From: Ancylobacter rudongensis
GTDB taxonomy: Bacteria > Pseudomonadota > Alphaproteobacteria > Rhizobiales > Xanthobacteraceae
DNA length: 64,000 bases
NCBI RefSeq assembly: GCF_900100155.1
Contig: NZ_FMTP01000001.1
Location: 310,001-374,000 of the forward strand
Direction of reading: 5' to 3'
The notes under the pieces were generated by a model. It did not search any database and was not told the origin of the DNA. It saw only the letters and a list, made by a program, of their open reading frames with translations. Shown here one piece after another: positions 45,273 through 55,165 of the stretch. How positions within the stretch are numbered: the first letter of the stretch is position 1; every line of letters starts with the position of its first letter. The position numbers were made by a program, and so were the translations under genes.

Positions 45273-45412
45273 GTGTTGTCGGACTTTTCCGCGGTGAATT
45301 GTGGGGATTGCGGGATCAGCGCCGCGCCGCCACCTCACAAGCAAGACGCTCGCGAACGGCCTGCCTCTTGCCTGCTAGAAGGTGCGTTTCGACCGAAGGA
45401 CCGATTCCTCCC

Positions 45413-47353
45413 ATGCGCTTTCCGCCCTCGTTCCTCGACGAGATACGCGCCCGCCTCCCGGTGTCGGAGGTGGTGAGCAAGCGCGTGCCGTTGAAGAAGC
45501 AGGGCCGGGAATGGCGCGGCCTGTCGCCGTTCAACCCGGAGAAGACCCCGTCCTTCTATGTCAACGACCAGAAGGGCTTCTATCACTGCTTCTCCTCCGG
45601 CAAGCATGGCGACCAGTTCGACTTCCTGATGGAAGTCGAGGGCCTGCCTTTTCCGGAGGCGGTGGAGCGGCTGGCCTCCATGGCCGGCCTCGCCATGCCG
45701 GTGCAGTCGCGCGAGGAAGAAAAGCGCGAGAGCCGGCGCAAGACGCTGCACGAGGTGATGGAACTCGCCGCGCAGTATTTCGAGGCGACGCTGCAGGGCC
45801 GCGCCGGCGCCAAGGGGCGCGGCTATCTCGCCGATCGCGGCCTCGGCCCCTCGGTGCAGGCCCGCTTCCGCCTCGGCTACGCCCCGCCGGACCGATTCGC
45901 GCTGAAGGAAGCGCTGGGCGGGCGCGGCGTGCCGATCGAGGACATGGTCGAGGCCGGGCTGCTGATTTCAGCCGAGGACATCGCCATTCCCTATGACCGC
46001 TTCCGCGACCGGGTGATCTTCCCGATCACCGATCTGCGCGGGCGGGTCGTCGCCTTTGGCGGGCGGGCGCTGGAAAAGGACGTGCCGGCGAAGTATCTCA
46101 ACTCGCCGGAGACGCCGCTCTTCCACAAGGGCGCGCTGCTCTACAACGCCTTCAACGCCCGCACGGCGGCCCATAATGGCGCCGCCGTCATCGCGGCGGA
46201 GGGCTATGTCGACGTCATCGCCCTGGTCGAGGCCGGCTTTGCCGGGGCGGTCGCCCCGCTCGGCACGGCGCTGACCGAGGAGCAACTGGCGCTTCTGTGG
46301 AAGATGGCGCCCGAGCCGGTGCTGCTGTTCGACGGCGACAAGGCCGGCCGTCGCGCCGCCTGGCGGGCGATGGATCTCGCGCTGCCGCACCTCAAGCCCG
46401 GGGTGAGCCTGTCCTTCGGCCTGCTCCCCGAAGGGCAGGACCCGGACGATTTGGTGCGGGCCGGCGGCCGCGAGGCGGTGGACGCGGTGCTGGCGCAGGC
46501 CCGCCCGCTGGCGGATGTGCTGTGGGCCCGCGAAATCGAGACCGCGAGCGTCGACACGCCCGAGCGCCGGGCGGCGCTGGAGGCGCGGATCGGCGAGATC
46601 GTCAAGGTGATCGGCGACGAGACGGTGCGCAAGCACTACCGCGCCGAGCTGATGGACCGCTTCCGCCGCCTGTTCGCCCCCGCCTCCGGGCAGGGGGAGG
46701 GCTGGCGCCGCTCGGCCAATGACTATTCCGGCTATTCCGGGCGTGCCGGCGCAAAGGGCGGGCGGCGGCCCGGCACCGGGCGCCCGCTGGCGGGGCGCGG
46801 GGCGAGCGAGACCATGCGCCGCTCGTCGCTGGTGCGCGGCGCGGCGGCCGACATGCCGCGCAACGAGGCGCTGCTGCTGTTCGCCCTGATCAACCATCCC
46901 TGGTTGATCGACCAGTGCGCCGAGGAATTGTCTGACCTGCATTTGCAGCACCGCGAACTGGCCGATCTGCGCCGGGTACTGCTCGACGCCCATATGGAGG
47001 GCGAGACCGAGGCGCCGGAGACGCTGGCGGCGCGGCTGGAGGGGCAGGGGCTGGCGCCGCTGGTCGACCGGCTCAGCCGCCTGGCGGTGGCGCGGCACGA
47101 CTGGCCGGCCTTCTCGGATGCCGGCCGGGTCGATGTCGAGCTGTGGTGGAACCAGCGTCTGGTCTTGCACCGGCGTGGGCACGCCCTATCTAAGGACCTG
47201 AAAGAAGCCGAGAAACGGCTGGCCGAAGAACCCACCGAGATGAACTGGGCGCGGTTTCTCGACGTACAAAGGCAGCTCGCGGCACTTGACGGAACCGAAG
47301 CTTTGGTAGAGGGGTTCGGCGCTGCGTCGGGTCGCCCGGCGCGGTCGATGTAA
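45413..47353 (+). CDS. dnaG: DNA primase DnaG
   Basis: The 646-residue product has the primase order. The N-terminal domain is RFPPSFLDEIRARLPVSEVV with the zinc-ribbon area at 36-68. The RNA polymerase core includes AIPYDRFRDRVIFPI, and the TOPRIM acidic residues lie in AAEGYVDVIAL and LFDGDKAGR. A C-terminal helicase-binding domain follows. Three of four usual zinc ligands are changed: positions 38, 41 and 62 are Ser, Asn and Ser, and only Cys 59 remains. The rest is intact and the gene lies upstream of rpoD, so it is surely the working primase. I start at MRFPPS; the upstream open frame is non-coding. Confidence 0.96.
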   Translation: MRFPPSFLDEIRARLPVSEVVSKRVPLKKQGREWRGLSPFNPEKTPSFYVNDQKGFYHCFSSGKHGDQFDFLMEVEGLPFPEAVERLASMAGLAMPVQSREEEKRESRRKTLHEVMELAAQYFEATLQGRAGAKGRGYLADRGLGPSVQARFRLGYAPPDRFALKEALGGRGVPIEDMVEAGLLISAEDIAIPYDRFRDRVIFPITDLRGRVVAFGGRALEKDVPAKYLNSPETPLFHKGALLYNAFNARTAAHNGAAVIAAEGYVDVIALVEAGFAGAVAPLGTALTEEQLALLWKMAPEPVLLFDGDKAGRRAAWRAMDLALPHLKPGVSLSFGLLPEGQDPDDLVRAGGREAVDAVLAQARPLADVLWAREIETASVDTPERRAALEARIGEIVKVIGDETVRKHYRAELMDRFRRLFAPASGQGEGWRRSANDYSGYSGRAGAKGGRRPGTGRPLAGRGASETMRRSSLVRGAAADMPRNEALLLFALINHPWLIDQCAEELSDLHLQHRELADLRRVLLDAHMEGETEAPETLAARLEGQGLAPLVDRLSRLAVARHDWPAFSDAGRVDVELWWNQRLVLHRRGHALSKDLKEAEKRLAEEPTEMNWARFLDVQRQLAALDGTEALVEGFGAASGRPARSM

Positions 47354-47528
47354 GGTCCCATCGGGCTGCACGCCCGCGCGTCTTCAGCCGCGTGGTGCGC
47401 GTGGCCCTGTTTGCGTCTCGCGCCGGGCACTGTGCGGGACGCCGGGTTGAACGATCGAAGGGTGGTTCCGCAAGGGCCGCCATCGCACGCCGGGACGCAG
47501 GTCGCTGGCGCTTGAGGAGCACACACGC

Positions 47529-49532
47529 ATGGCGAAGCAGGCAGCGGAAGCGACGGAAGCCCCCGAGAAGGAAGGCGACACCCCGGACAGCCCGTTGCTG
47601 GACCTTTCGGACGCTGGCGTCCGGAAGATGATCAAGCTCGCCAAGAAGCGCGGTTACGTGACTTATGACGAGCTGAACGAGGTTCTCCCTTCCGAACAGA
47701 ACACCTCGGACCAGATCGAGGACATCTACGCGATGCTCAACGAGATGGGCATCAATGTCGTCGAGGCCGAGGAGGCCGAGGCCGAGGCGGAGGGCGAGGA
47801 AGCCGCGCCCGAGGCGGCCGAGGAAGAGGAAGAGACCAGCGGCGAGCTGGCCGAGACCGGCTCGCGCACGGTCATCCGTTCCGAGACCAAGTCCGAGCCG
47901 GGCGAGCGCACCGACGACCCCGTCCGCATGTATCTGCGCGAGATGGGCTCGGTCGAACTGCTGTCGCGCGAGGGCGAAATCGCCATCGCCAAGCGGATCG
48001 AAGCCGGCCGCGAGGCGATGATCGCCGGCCTGTGCGAGAGCCCGCTGACCTTCCAGGCCATCATCATCTGGCGCGATGAGCTGGTGGAGGGCAAGGTGCT
48101 CCTCCGCGACATCATCGACCTTGAGGCCACCTATGCCGGCCCCGAGGCGAAGAATGGCCCGATCGTCGAGGGCGGCGGCACGCTCGCCCCCGAGGCCGAG
48201 GAAGAGCGCGAGCCGACCATTGGCGAGACCATTGCCGGCGACGATGACGACGACATGGAAAATTCCCTGTCGCTGGCGGCGATGGAAGCCGAGATCAAGC
48301 CGAAGGTGCTGGAAACCTTCGACCGCATCGCCGACGCCTACAAGAAGCTGCGCCGCCTGCAGGACCAGAACGTCGAGTCCAAGCTGAAGAACGAGAGCCT
48401 CTCGCCCTCGCAAGACCGCAAATACAAGAGCCTGAAGGACGCGCTGATCGTCGACGTGAAGTCGCTGTCGCTGAACCAGGCGCGCATCGACAACCTCGTC
48501 GAGCAGCTCTACGACATCAACAAGCGCCTCGTCTCGCTCGAAGGCCGGCTGATGCGCCTGGCCGAAAGCTTCGGCGTCTCGCGCGAGGACTTCCTGCGCC
48601 AGTACCAGGGCTCCGAGCTCGACCCGAAATGGGTTGCCCGGGTGAAGAACCTGACCTCGCGCGGCTGGAAGGGCTTTGTCGGGCAGGAGCTTGACGGCAT
48701 CAAGGACCTGCGCTCGGAAATCCACGCTTTGGCCACCGAGACAGGGCTGGAGATCCAGGAATTCCGCAAGATCGTCCAGATGGTGCAGAAGGGCGAGAAG
48801 GAAGCCCGCCAAGCCAAGAAGGAAATGGTGGAGGCCAATCTGCGCCTCGTCATCTCCATCGCCAAGAAGTACACCAATCGCGGCCTGCAGTTCCTCGACC
48901 TCATTCAGGAAGGCAATATCGGCCTGATGAAGGCGGTCGACAAGTTCGAGTACCGCCGCGGCTACAAGTTCTCGACCTATGCCACCTGGTGGATCCGGCA
49001 GGCGATCACCCGTTCGATCGCCGACCAGGCCCGCACCATCCGCATTCCGGTGCACATGATCGAGACGATCAACAAGATCGTCCGCACCTCGCGCCAGATG
49101 CTGCACGAGATCGGCCGCGAGCCGACCCCGGAAGAGCTGGCGGAAAAGCTGGGCATGCCGCTGGAGAAGGTGCGCAAGGTCCTTAAGATCGCCAAGGAGC
49201 CGATCTCGCTGGAGACGCCGATCGGCGACGAGGAAGACAGCCATCTCGGCGACTTCATCGAGGACAAGAACGCCATCCTGCCGATCGACGCGGCGATCCA
49301 GAGCAATCTGCGCGAGACGACCACCCGCGTGCTGGCCTCGCTCACCCCGCGCGAGGAGCGCGTGCTGCGCATGCGCTTCGGCATTGGCATGAACACCGAC
49401 CACACGCTGGAAGAGGTCGGCCAGCAGTTCTCGGTGACGCGCGAGCGTATCCGCCAGATCGAAGCCAAGGCGCTGCGCAAGCTCAAGCACCCCTCGCGCT
49501 CGCGCAAGCTGCGCAGCTTCCTCGACAATTGA
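47529..49532 (+). CDS. rpoD: RNA polymerase primary sigma factor RpoD
   Basis: The 667-residue product has region 1.1 (residues 20-80), an acidic linker rich in Glu/Ala, region 1.2 ([20 protein letters not shown]), a non-conserved spacer, region 2 ([20 protein letters not shown], then [20 protein letters not shown]), region 3, and region 4 ([20 protein letters not shown] and the [20 protein letters not shown]). It directs housekeeping transcription. The order dnaG-rpoD is the conserved macromolecular-synthesis block. A terminator follows. Confidence 0.98.
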   Translation: MAKQAAEATEAPEKEGDTPDSPLLDLSDAGVRKMIKLAKKRGYVTYDELNEVLPSEQNTSDQIEDIYAMLNEMGINVVEAEEAEAEAEGEEAAPEAAEEEEETSGELAETGSRTVIRSETKSEPGERTDDPVRMYLREMGSVELLSREGEIAIAKRIEAGREAMIAGLCESPLTFQAIIIWRDELVEGKVLLRDIIDLEATYAGPEAKNGPIVEGGGTLAPEAEEEREPTIGETIAGDDDDDMENSLSLAAMEAEIKPKVLETFDRIADAYKKLRRLQDQNVESKLKNESLSPSQDRKYKSLKDALIVDVKSLSLNQARIDNLVEQLYDINKRLVSLEGRLMRLAESFGVSREDFLRQYQGSELDPKWVARVKNLTSRGWKGFVGQELDGIKDLRSEIHALATETGLEIQEFRKIVQMVQKGEKEARQAKKEMVEANLRLVISIAKKYTNRGLQFLDLIQEGNIGLMKAVDKFEYRRGYKFSTYATWWIRQAITRSIADQARTIRIPVHMIETINKIVRTSRQMLHEIGREPTPEELAEKLGMPLEKVRKVLKIAKEPISLETPIGDEEDSHLGDFIEDKNAILPIDAAIQSNLRETTTRVLASLTPREERVLRMRFGIGMNTDHTLEEVGQQFSVTRERIRQIEAKALRKLKHPSRSRKLRSFLDN

Positions 49533-49562
49533 GGCTAGCGGTCGGGGCTCTCCCCGCTGCGG

Positions 49563-49588
49563 AACGGCGCGCCTCGGCGCGCCGTTTT
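49563..49588 (+). terminator. Intrinsic terminator after rpoD
   Basis: AACGGCGCGCC (49563-49573) and its exact complement (49576-49586) form a stem with T continuing to TTTTC. It ends the dnaG-rpoD unit. Confidence 0.9.
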
Positions 49589-49697
49589 CATTTGGAGTCG
49601 AGCTGCAGCGACGCACCATCTAAGATGGTATGATTCTAATTGATACAACTATGGCATGTGTTACGCTTCCGGCGTTTTCTCACGCGGGGGCGCGCAA

Positions 49698-51572
49698 ATG
49701 TCACATCATGGTTGGGTCGAGGTCACGCGGCCGGACACTCTGGCGCCGGAGGGACTCAAGTCTCCCTTTGGCCGCCTGTTTCCGGCCGAGGATCATCAGT
49801 ACGACAGTCTCGCGGTTTCGCTGCTGGCTGGTCCCGGTGGCCCGTTGTCGGAGCGAGCGATGCCGGCAAGTCGGCAGCTCGTCCCGGGCGAGCAGGGCGC
49901 CTGCACCGACGACTTCGACAAACTGATCGAGGCCGTCGGTCATGCCGTGGAGGCGGTGTCCGAGGAGTGCCGCGCGCAGCTCCTGCCCGTCCGTATCGAG
50001 GTGCGGGAGGCCGTCACCGCCAAACCGTCCAATCCGGCCGGCTTCACCTTCCTCGGGCAGTTCATCGACCACGACCTGACGGAATTCCGGGTCATTGGCG
50101 AGGGCTATAAGATCATCCCGCAGAACCCGACCATCGGTCAGAGACAGCTCGTTCTCGAAGATGTCCGGCATCCCGAGCGCGACCTTCCCACCACCACCAA
50201 TGGAAGGTCCGGGAAGCTCGATCTCGATTCCGTCTACGGTCTGCTCGGCACGCCGCAGCTCAACCTGTTCAGCGATGAAGGCCTCTTCCTGCACAACGTC
50301 CAGACGGATGCGGCAGGCAATGCCCTCCCGCCCGATCTGCAACGCGGCGACGCACATCGCAACAAGCGCTTGATCGCCGATCCGCGCAATGACGAGAACA
50401 AGCTGATCACCCAGGTGCATCTGCTCTTCGAGCGCCTGCACAACAAGATCCATGGCGATACGATCGCCGCGTTTCGGCAAAATCAGAACCAGGCGCGCCC
50501 GCAAGTGGAGCGGGACCAGGAGGTGCGGGAGAGCTTCGGTCCGACTTCCAGCAACTTCGAGGCGACGAAGAAGCGTGTGCAGTCGATATACCGGCGCATC
50601 GTCGCGTTCGATTATCTGCCCCGCATCGTCCAGCGCAGCCATCTCGACGAGGTGCTCGCGCAATTCGCCGATTCAAGGAAAAAGACCTTTTTCGAGGAGA
50701 TGAACGCGCGCAATGACGATCTGCTCAAAAGGCGCAACCTGGGCGGGCTGACCGTCGAGGCGGTTGCCATTCCCGTCGAGTTCTCCCATGCCGTGTTCCG
50801 GCTCGGCCACAGCCAGCTCAGGAACCAGTATCTGCTTCATGCCGGCTTCGGTTCGCGGCTTTTCAACACCGCCACCGACTCGCACGATCTGCGGGGCGAC
50901 AAGCCGCTCTATGTGCCGGCCACCGCGACGGCCCCGGAACTCGTGTTCCATGTCGACTGGACCCTGTTCTTCAAGGCTGGCGCCAATGACCCCCAGCATG
51001 GCGAACCGATCGACGGCCGCCTGCCGGAGGCGATCTTCCGCCTGCCGCCGCCGGCCATCGGCGAGCCGCCGCAGTCGCTCGCCGAGCGGAACATCCGCCG
51101 CGGCGTGGATTTCGGCCTGCCCTCCGGCCAGTCGGTCGCCAGCCAGCTCGCCGCGCGCTACAAAGGCGTCGCGCCCACGAGCGCCGAGGCGCTCTTTCCG
51201 ACGGCCCTGTATGGGCGGTTCGTAGAGGTGCTCGAGCGCGAGCCGCGCCTGCGCTGGGACACGCCGCTGTGGTACTACATGCTGATGGAGGCGGCCGCCT
51301 ATACCGATACGCCCCAACTCGGTCCGGTGGGTGGCTACGTCGTCGCCGAGACGATACTGGGCGCCCTTCTGGAGGGCGAGACAGCCGAAACCGACCTATC
51401 GCTACGCCCCGGCGCCATCGCCGCTGAGGCCCGCAGGCTCAGGGCGGATTGGCACGCGCTCAATGTCGATTGGGACGAGACGGCGTCCGACAAGCGGCGC
51501 TGGGACCAGCCGCTGGCAACGCCGGACGCGATCATCTCGATGGGCCAACTCATCGCGTTCGTCGGGGCCTGA
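49698..51572 (+). CDS. Animal-type haem peroxidase
   Basis: The 624-residue product has the catalytic set of the peroxidase-cyclooxygenase family: distal His 125 in GQFIDHDLTEF, Arg 230 in ADPRNDENKLITQVHLLFER, and proximal His 371 in FRLGHSQLRNQY. No signal peptide is seen at the ATG chosen (MSHHGWVEV), so it may be cytoplasmic or exported by a non-classical route. Bacterial members are scattered and their substrates are unknown. The upstream 100 bases are AT-richer than the surroundings, so the gene may be acquired. It converges on a small membrane protein gene across a perfect-looking hairpin. Confidence 0.9.
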   Translation: MSHHGWVEVTRPDTLAPEGLKSPFGRLFPAEDHQYDSLAVSLLAGPGGPLSERAMPASRQLVPGEQGACTDDFDKLIEAVGHAVEAVSEECRAQLLPVRIEVREAVTAKPSNPAGFTFLGQFIDHDLTEFRVIGEGYKIIPQNPTIGQRQLVLEDVRHPERDLPTTTNGRSGKLDLDSVYGLLGTPQLNLFSDEGLFLHNVQTDAAGNALPPDLQRGDAHRNKRLIADPRNDENKLITQVHLLFERLHNKIHGDTIAAFRQNQNQARPQVERDQEVRESFGPTSSNFEATKKRVQSIYRRIVAFDYLPRIVQRSHLDEVLAQFADSRKKTFFEEMNARNDDLLKRRNLGGLTVEAVAIPVEFSHAVFRLGHSQLRNQYLLHAGFGSRLFNTATDSHDLRGDKPLYVPATATAPELVFHVDWTLFFKAGANDPQHGEPIDGRLPEAIFRLPPPAIGEPPQSLAERNIRRGVDFGLPSGQSVASQLAARYKGVAPTSAEALFPTALYGRFVEVLEREPRLRWDTPLWYYMLMEAAAYTDTPQLGPVGGYVVAETILGALLEGETAETDLSLRPGAIAAEARRLRADWHALNVDWDETASDKRRWDQPLATPDAIISMGQLIAFVGA

Positions 51573-51634
51573 AGCATTGTCGAGCGGGCAAGGTTCCAGC
51601 TTGCGTCAAGCAATTGCGTAAGACAGGGCCTGAA

Positions 51635-51667
51635 GCACTTCCGCTGAACGGGGTTCACCGGAAGTGC
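51635..51667. terminator. Bidirectional hairpin between convergent genes
   Basis: GCACTTCCG (51635-51643) pairs with CGGAAGTGC (51659-51667). After one C-C mismatch, TGAAC (51645-51649) pairs with GTTCA (51653-51657) around GGG. It lies between convergent genes; no T run is present. Confidence 0.6.
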
Positions 51668-51678
51668 GCAGCCGGCGC

Positions 51679-51810
51679 TCACTCGCCGGGGATCGGGTGG
51701 TTCTTGCGGCGTACCATCTTGGTGGTCGCCTCGACATAGGCCAGCGTGGCGGCGAAGCCGCTGAAGGCGATCACGGTGGCGGCGACGAAGAAGAGGGTCT
51801 CGGTCGGCAT
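51679..51810 (-). CDS. Small single-helix membrane protein (43 aa)
   Basis: The 43-residue product begins MPTETLFFVAATVIAF, has one transmembrane helix to about residue 25, and ends in a basic KMVRRKNHPIPGE tail. GGAGGA stands four bases upstream of the ATG. No family is recognised. Strong ribosome binding site and clean membrane topology support a real gene. It probably sits in the inner membrane with the tail inside. Confidence 0.65.
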   Translation of the reverse strand: MPTETLFFVAATVIAFSGFAATLAYVEATTKMVRRKNHPIPGE

Positions 51811-51916
51811 GGCATCCTCCTGGTGATTTTCCAGGAGGCTAGCGACCGAGGGGGCGAGGTGCCTTGCGGTAAGTCAATGCGCCGCGCGCGGCAGAGAACG
51901 TCGGGGCGTGATCGCG

Positions 51917-52090
51917 CTACGACACCGCCTGGTCGACCAGCATGGCGAAGCCGATCAGCAGCAGGAAGCCAAGGAAGAACAGGCCGAACAGCACCAGTGA
52001 AATCTTGCGGGCCAGGCCCGACACGCGGGTCAGGCCGACGGCGCCGGCGATCATCGAGATCACCAGGAAGATCACGGCGAATTTGAGCAT
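51917..52090 (-). CDS. DUF1328 (UPF0391) small membrane protein
   Basis: The 57-residue product has two hydrophobic helices: MLKFAVIFLVISMIAGAVGL, then RKISLVLFGLFFLGFLLLIG. The opening MLK-A-IFLVI and the RKI-L-LF stretch match the DUF1328/YtjA family of stress-linked small membrane proteins. Function is unknown. It lies 70 bases downstream of the MFS gene in the same direction. Confidence 0.8.
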   Translation of the reverse strand: MLKFAVIFLVISMIAGAVGLTRVSGLARKISLVLFGLFFLGFLLLIGFAMLVDQAVS

Positions 52091-52160
52091 GCGGACATTC
52101 CCGTGATGGGGCAGGTGGCGGGTGCGGTATCAACGCACGGGCGCCGTGTCGGTTCCCAAC

Positions 52161-53543
52161 TCACGCCCCGTCGGAGCGCCCATCCTGTGACGTCGGCACC
52201 TCGTCGTCGGGTGCCGGGCGTTCCGGCGCGGGTGCGGGCGTGGGTACGGGCTTGGCGGCGGCTGGGCGCGCCGGGGTGGGCGAGGCGGCGCGGCGCCAGC
52301 GCCGCAGCCGGCCGAGCGGCGCCTCCGGGCGCTCCTTTTCCGGCCGGGGCACGGTGCCGGTCGCGGCCGAGGCGATCGGCTCGCTCTTGCTGTCGACCTG
52401 CCGTCCCTTCTCCCGCAGCAGGATGCGCCAGAGCACGAACAGCAGCAGCAGCCCATAGGCGCCGGCGGTGAAGAAGAACAGCGCGCCCGGGCCATAGACC
52501 TGCATGCCGAACGCCGCCAGTGCCGGGCCGACCACCGAGCCAAGGCCGTAGAGCAGCAGCAGCCCTGCCGCCGTCTCCACCGCCTCGGAAGGGGCGGTGC
52601 GGTCATAGGCATGGGCGGCGGCCAGCGAATAGGCCGGCAGCGAGAGCGCGCCATAGACCATGCCCAGCAGGCTGAGGCCGAGGAGGCCGAAGGGCAGCGC
52701 GCCCAGCGCCAGTCCCGCCAGCAGCGCGCCCACCAGCAGCGCGGCGAGGATGCGGCGGCGGTCCATGCGGTCGGAGAGATAGCCGATCGGCCATTGGGCC
52801 AGCGCGCCCGCCACCACTACGGCGCTCATGAAGGTCGCAGCGCCGTCGGAGGTCATGCCGCGGCCGATGCCGAAGATCGGCCCCAGCGACCAGAGCGAGC
52901 CATTGGTGAGGCCGATGGCGAAGCAGCCGACCATCGCCACCGGCGCGGCCTTGAACAGGCGCGGCAGGCGGATGCGGGCGGTCTCGATCGGCGCCGGCTG
53001 GGTGCTGGAGCCGATCGCCACCGGCAGCACCGCCAGCGAGAACAGGATGGCGGCGATGGCGAAAAGGTCGAAAGCGCGCACGGGGTAGAGGGTGATCATC
53101 ATCTGGCCGGCGGTGAGCGCGGCATAGTCGACGATGACATAGGCGCTCATGACGAAGCCGCGCGTCTGGTTGGTGGCGCGGTCGTTCAGCCAGCTCTCGA
53201 TCACCAGATAGAGCCCGGCGAAGCAGAAGCCGGTGACGGTGCGCAGCGCAAACCAGGTGAAGGGCTCGATGAACAGAGGATGCGCCATCATCGCCGCCAC
53301 CACGCCCGAGGTGAGGGCGGCGAAGGCGCGGATATGGCCGGTGCGGCGCACCAGATGCGGCACGGCGAGGCAGCCGACGACGAAGCCGAGATAATAGCTC
53401 GACCCCAATATGCCGAGATTGATGGCGCTGAAGCCCTCAAAGGCGCCGCGCAGAGGCAGCAGGGTGTTCTGCAGGCCGCTCCCCGTTACCAGAAAGAACA
53501 CGCCGAGCAGGAGCGCGGCGACAGGGCCGAGAGTCTGGGCCAT
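52161..53543 (-). CDS. MFS transporter, YcaD/UMF-like
   Basis: The 460-residue product has 12 hydrophobic helices. It shows GFVVGCLAVPHLVRRTGHIR (motif A region), FALRTVTGFCFAGLYLVIESWLNDRA and GYLSDRMDRRRIL in the second half. The helix pattern and the GLYLVIESWLND segment resemble the YcaD group of unknown substrate. The last 70 residues (PRPEKERPEAPLGRL, then PTPAPAPERPAP) are proline-rich and cytoplasmic. It is divergent from the aldose epimerase gene. Confidence 0.9.
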   Translation of the reverse strand: MAQTLGPVAALLLGVFFLVTGSGLQNTLLPLRGAFEGFSAINLGILGSSYYLGFVVGCLAVPHLVRRTGHIRAFAALTSGVVAAMMAHPLFIEPFTWFALRTVTGFCFAGLYLVIESWLNDRATNQTRGFVMSAYVIVDYAALTAGQMMITLYPVRAFDLFAIAAILFSLAVLPVAIGSSTQPAPIETARIRLPRLFKAAPVAMVGCFAIGLTNGSLWSLGPIFGIGRGMTSDGAATFMSAVVVAGALAQWPIGYLSDRMDRRRILAALLVGALLAGLALGALPFGLLGLSLLGMVYGALSLPAYSLAAAHAYDRTAPSEAVETAAGLLLLYGLGSVVGPALAAFGMQVYGPGALFFFTAGAYGLLLLFVLWRILLREKGRQVDSKSEPIASAATGTVPRPEKERPEAPLGRLRRWRRAASPTPARPAAAKPVPTPAPAPERPAPDDEVPTSQDGRSDGA

Positions 53544-53641
53544 GATGGGAACCGGATGATGGGGGTGGCGGGTGCGCGGAATCGTTGATCCGCAAGGTCC
53601 CGTTAGACCTGATCTTTGGCGAAGTCGAGACGGGGATTGGT

Positions 53642-54556
53642 ATGGTCGAGGGTTCGGTGCGGTTGAAATCGGAATTTCTGGAGGTCGAAATCTCGCCCCA
53701 GGGTGCGGAGATGGTGGCTTTGCGGGACCGGCACGGGCATGACCTGCTGTGGAACGGCGACCCGGCCTTCTGGACCGGACGGGCGCCGCTGCTCTTCCCC
53801 ATTGTCGGGCGCCTGCCGAACGACCAGCTGCTGCATGAGGGGCAGGTCTATTGCATGGCGCAGCACGGCTTCGCCCGCCGCCGCGCCTTCACGCTGGAGG
53901 AGGCGAGCGAGCAGGTGGTGCGGCTGGCGCTTCACGATGATGAGGAGACGCGCAAGCAATACCCGTTCGCCTTCTCGCTCACCGTTACCTACAGGCTTGC
54001 CGAGGCGACGCTGACCATCGAGGCCGAGGTGGCCAATACTGGCGAGGGGGAACTGCCGGCGAGCTTCGGCTTCCACCCGGCCTTCCGCTGGCCGCTGCCC
54101 TATGGCGGCACGCGCGACGACCACCGGCTGGTGTTCGAGAAGGCGGAAGCGGAAGCCATCCACCGCCCGGTGGGCGGGCTGCTCTCCACCGCCACCGAGC
54201 CGAACCCGGCGGTGGACGCGATCCTCGAGCCGACCGACGCCTTGTTCGAGCGCGACGCGCTGATCTTCCTCGACCTGCGCTCGCACCATGTGCGCTTTGG
54301 CGTGCCGGGCGAACCGGGGCTGGAAGTGGCCTTCCCCGACATGCCGCATCTCGGCCTCTGGTCGAAGCCCGGCGCGCCGTTCCTGTGCATCGAGCCCTGG
54401 GCCGGCTATGCCTCGCCCGAGGACGGGCCGGCCGAATTCATCGACAAGCCGGGCCTGTCGCTGCTGGCGCCGGGGGCCACCAAGCGCTTCGCCATGGCGA
54501 TCCGCTGGCTGCCCGATGTCGGCCGGCTGATCGGCCCGCATGAGGTGGAGGGGTAG
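53642..54556 (+). CDS. Aldose 1-epimerase family protein
   Basis: The 304-residue product is a galactose-mutarotase-like beta-sandwich: ISPQGAEMVALRDRHGHDLL, LLFPIVGRLPNDQLLHEG, MAQHGFARRRAFTLEEAS with the catalytic His, LPASFGFHPAFRWPLP, and the C-terminal Glu in LCIEPWAGYASPEDGPAEF. It interconverts sugar anomers; relatives act on phosphorylated hexoses or other aldoses. The start is MVEGSVRL; an upstream TTG adds an unusual leader. Its last 132 bases occur again 741 bases downstream, bracketing an AT-rich gene. Confidence 0.9.
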   Translation: MVEGSVRLKSEFLEVEISPQGAEMVALRDRHGHDLLWNGDPAFWTGRAPLLFPIVGRLPNDQLLHEGQVYCMAQHGFARRRAFTLEEASEQVVRLALHDDEETRKQYPFAFSLTVTYRLAEATLTIEAEVANTGEGELPASFGFHPAFRWPLPYGGTRDDHRLVFEKAEAEAIHRPVGGLLSTATEPNPAVDAILEPTDALFERDALIFLDLRSHHVRFGVPGEPGLEVAFPDMPHLGLWSKPGAPFLCIEPWAGYASPEDGPAEFIDKPGLSLLAPGATKRFAMAIRWLPDVGRLIGPHEVEG

Positions 54557-54558
54557 CG

Positions 54559-55044
54559 ATGCGCGGCGCGCCGATGCGGGGAGGAGCGGGCCGGAAGACC
54601 GTCTCGATGCTCGACCTGTTGCGGGGGGAGAACCTCCTTGGCATCAGCGTCGATGACAGCCGTGAGAAAGTATTAGCTGAACTTGGAGAGCCGAGTATGC
54701 AAGATATCTATCTCGCATCTGGCGGCATTTTTTATCGATACCATGATGTTGAAATGGCATTTTATGATGATAATGATAAGTTATGTTACGTTGTATTTTA
54801 TGGAAAGGGGCAAAGAGGAAAGTTTCGCCTTCCATGGTTTATTAAGGATAAGGATAGAATTAGGAGGGATATAACCTATGAAAATATGACCCGTCTTCTT
54901 GAGAAAAACAATATCTGGTATGCGCTCAGAGCGAGCGTTGGTGGCTATAAGCACCTTGACGTCAAAAACGGAGAGATGTCATTCTACGATGCGTGCGATA
55001 ATGGAAATTTTATTTTACATGCATTATATTTTAATCGAATATAA
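54559..55044 (+). CDS. AT-rich orphan gene, unknown function
   Basis: The 161-residue product has LGISVDDSREKVLAELGEP, then IYLASGGIFYRYHDVEMAFY and a tail with YKHLDVKNGEMSFYD and FILHALYFNRI. It is small, soluble, aromatic and charged. The look recalls immunity proteins of polymorphic toxins or antitoxins, but no family is recognised. GGAGGGG within the epimerase end supports the first ATG, two bases after the epimerase stop; ATGs at 54574 and 54607 are possible. From about 54660 the sequence is AT-rich: 54721-54780 has 20 G/C of 60, against 45 of 60 at 54421-54480. It is flanked by the duplicated epimerase end, so it came in from outside. Confidence 0.65.
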   Translation: MRGAPMRGGAGRKTVSMLDLLRGENLLGISVDDSREKVLAELGEPSMQDIYLASGGIFYRYHDVEMAFYDDNDKLCYVVFYGKGQRGKFRLPWFIKDKDRIRRDITYENMTRLLEKNNIWYALRASVGGYKHLDVKNGEMSFYDACDNGNFILHALYFNRI

Positions 55045-55165
55045 CATGAGCTGAAATAGTTTAGATTTTTTCTGTCGATTTGGAATGCGTGGCTTTAGTG
55101 GCGTAAGCTACGAGTCGCTTTGGTGGCGGCGTCGTGAGGCACGCGAAACACTCAATTTCCGGATA

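Noticed and set aside
47190-49619. Long minus-strand open frame opposite rpoD
   Set aside because: rpoD on the plus strand has all sigma-70 regions; the reverse frame has no recognisable domains and is a GC-rich shadow.
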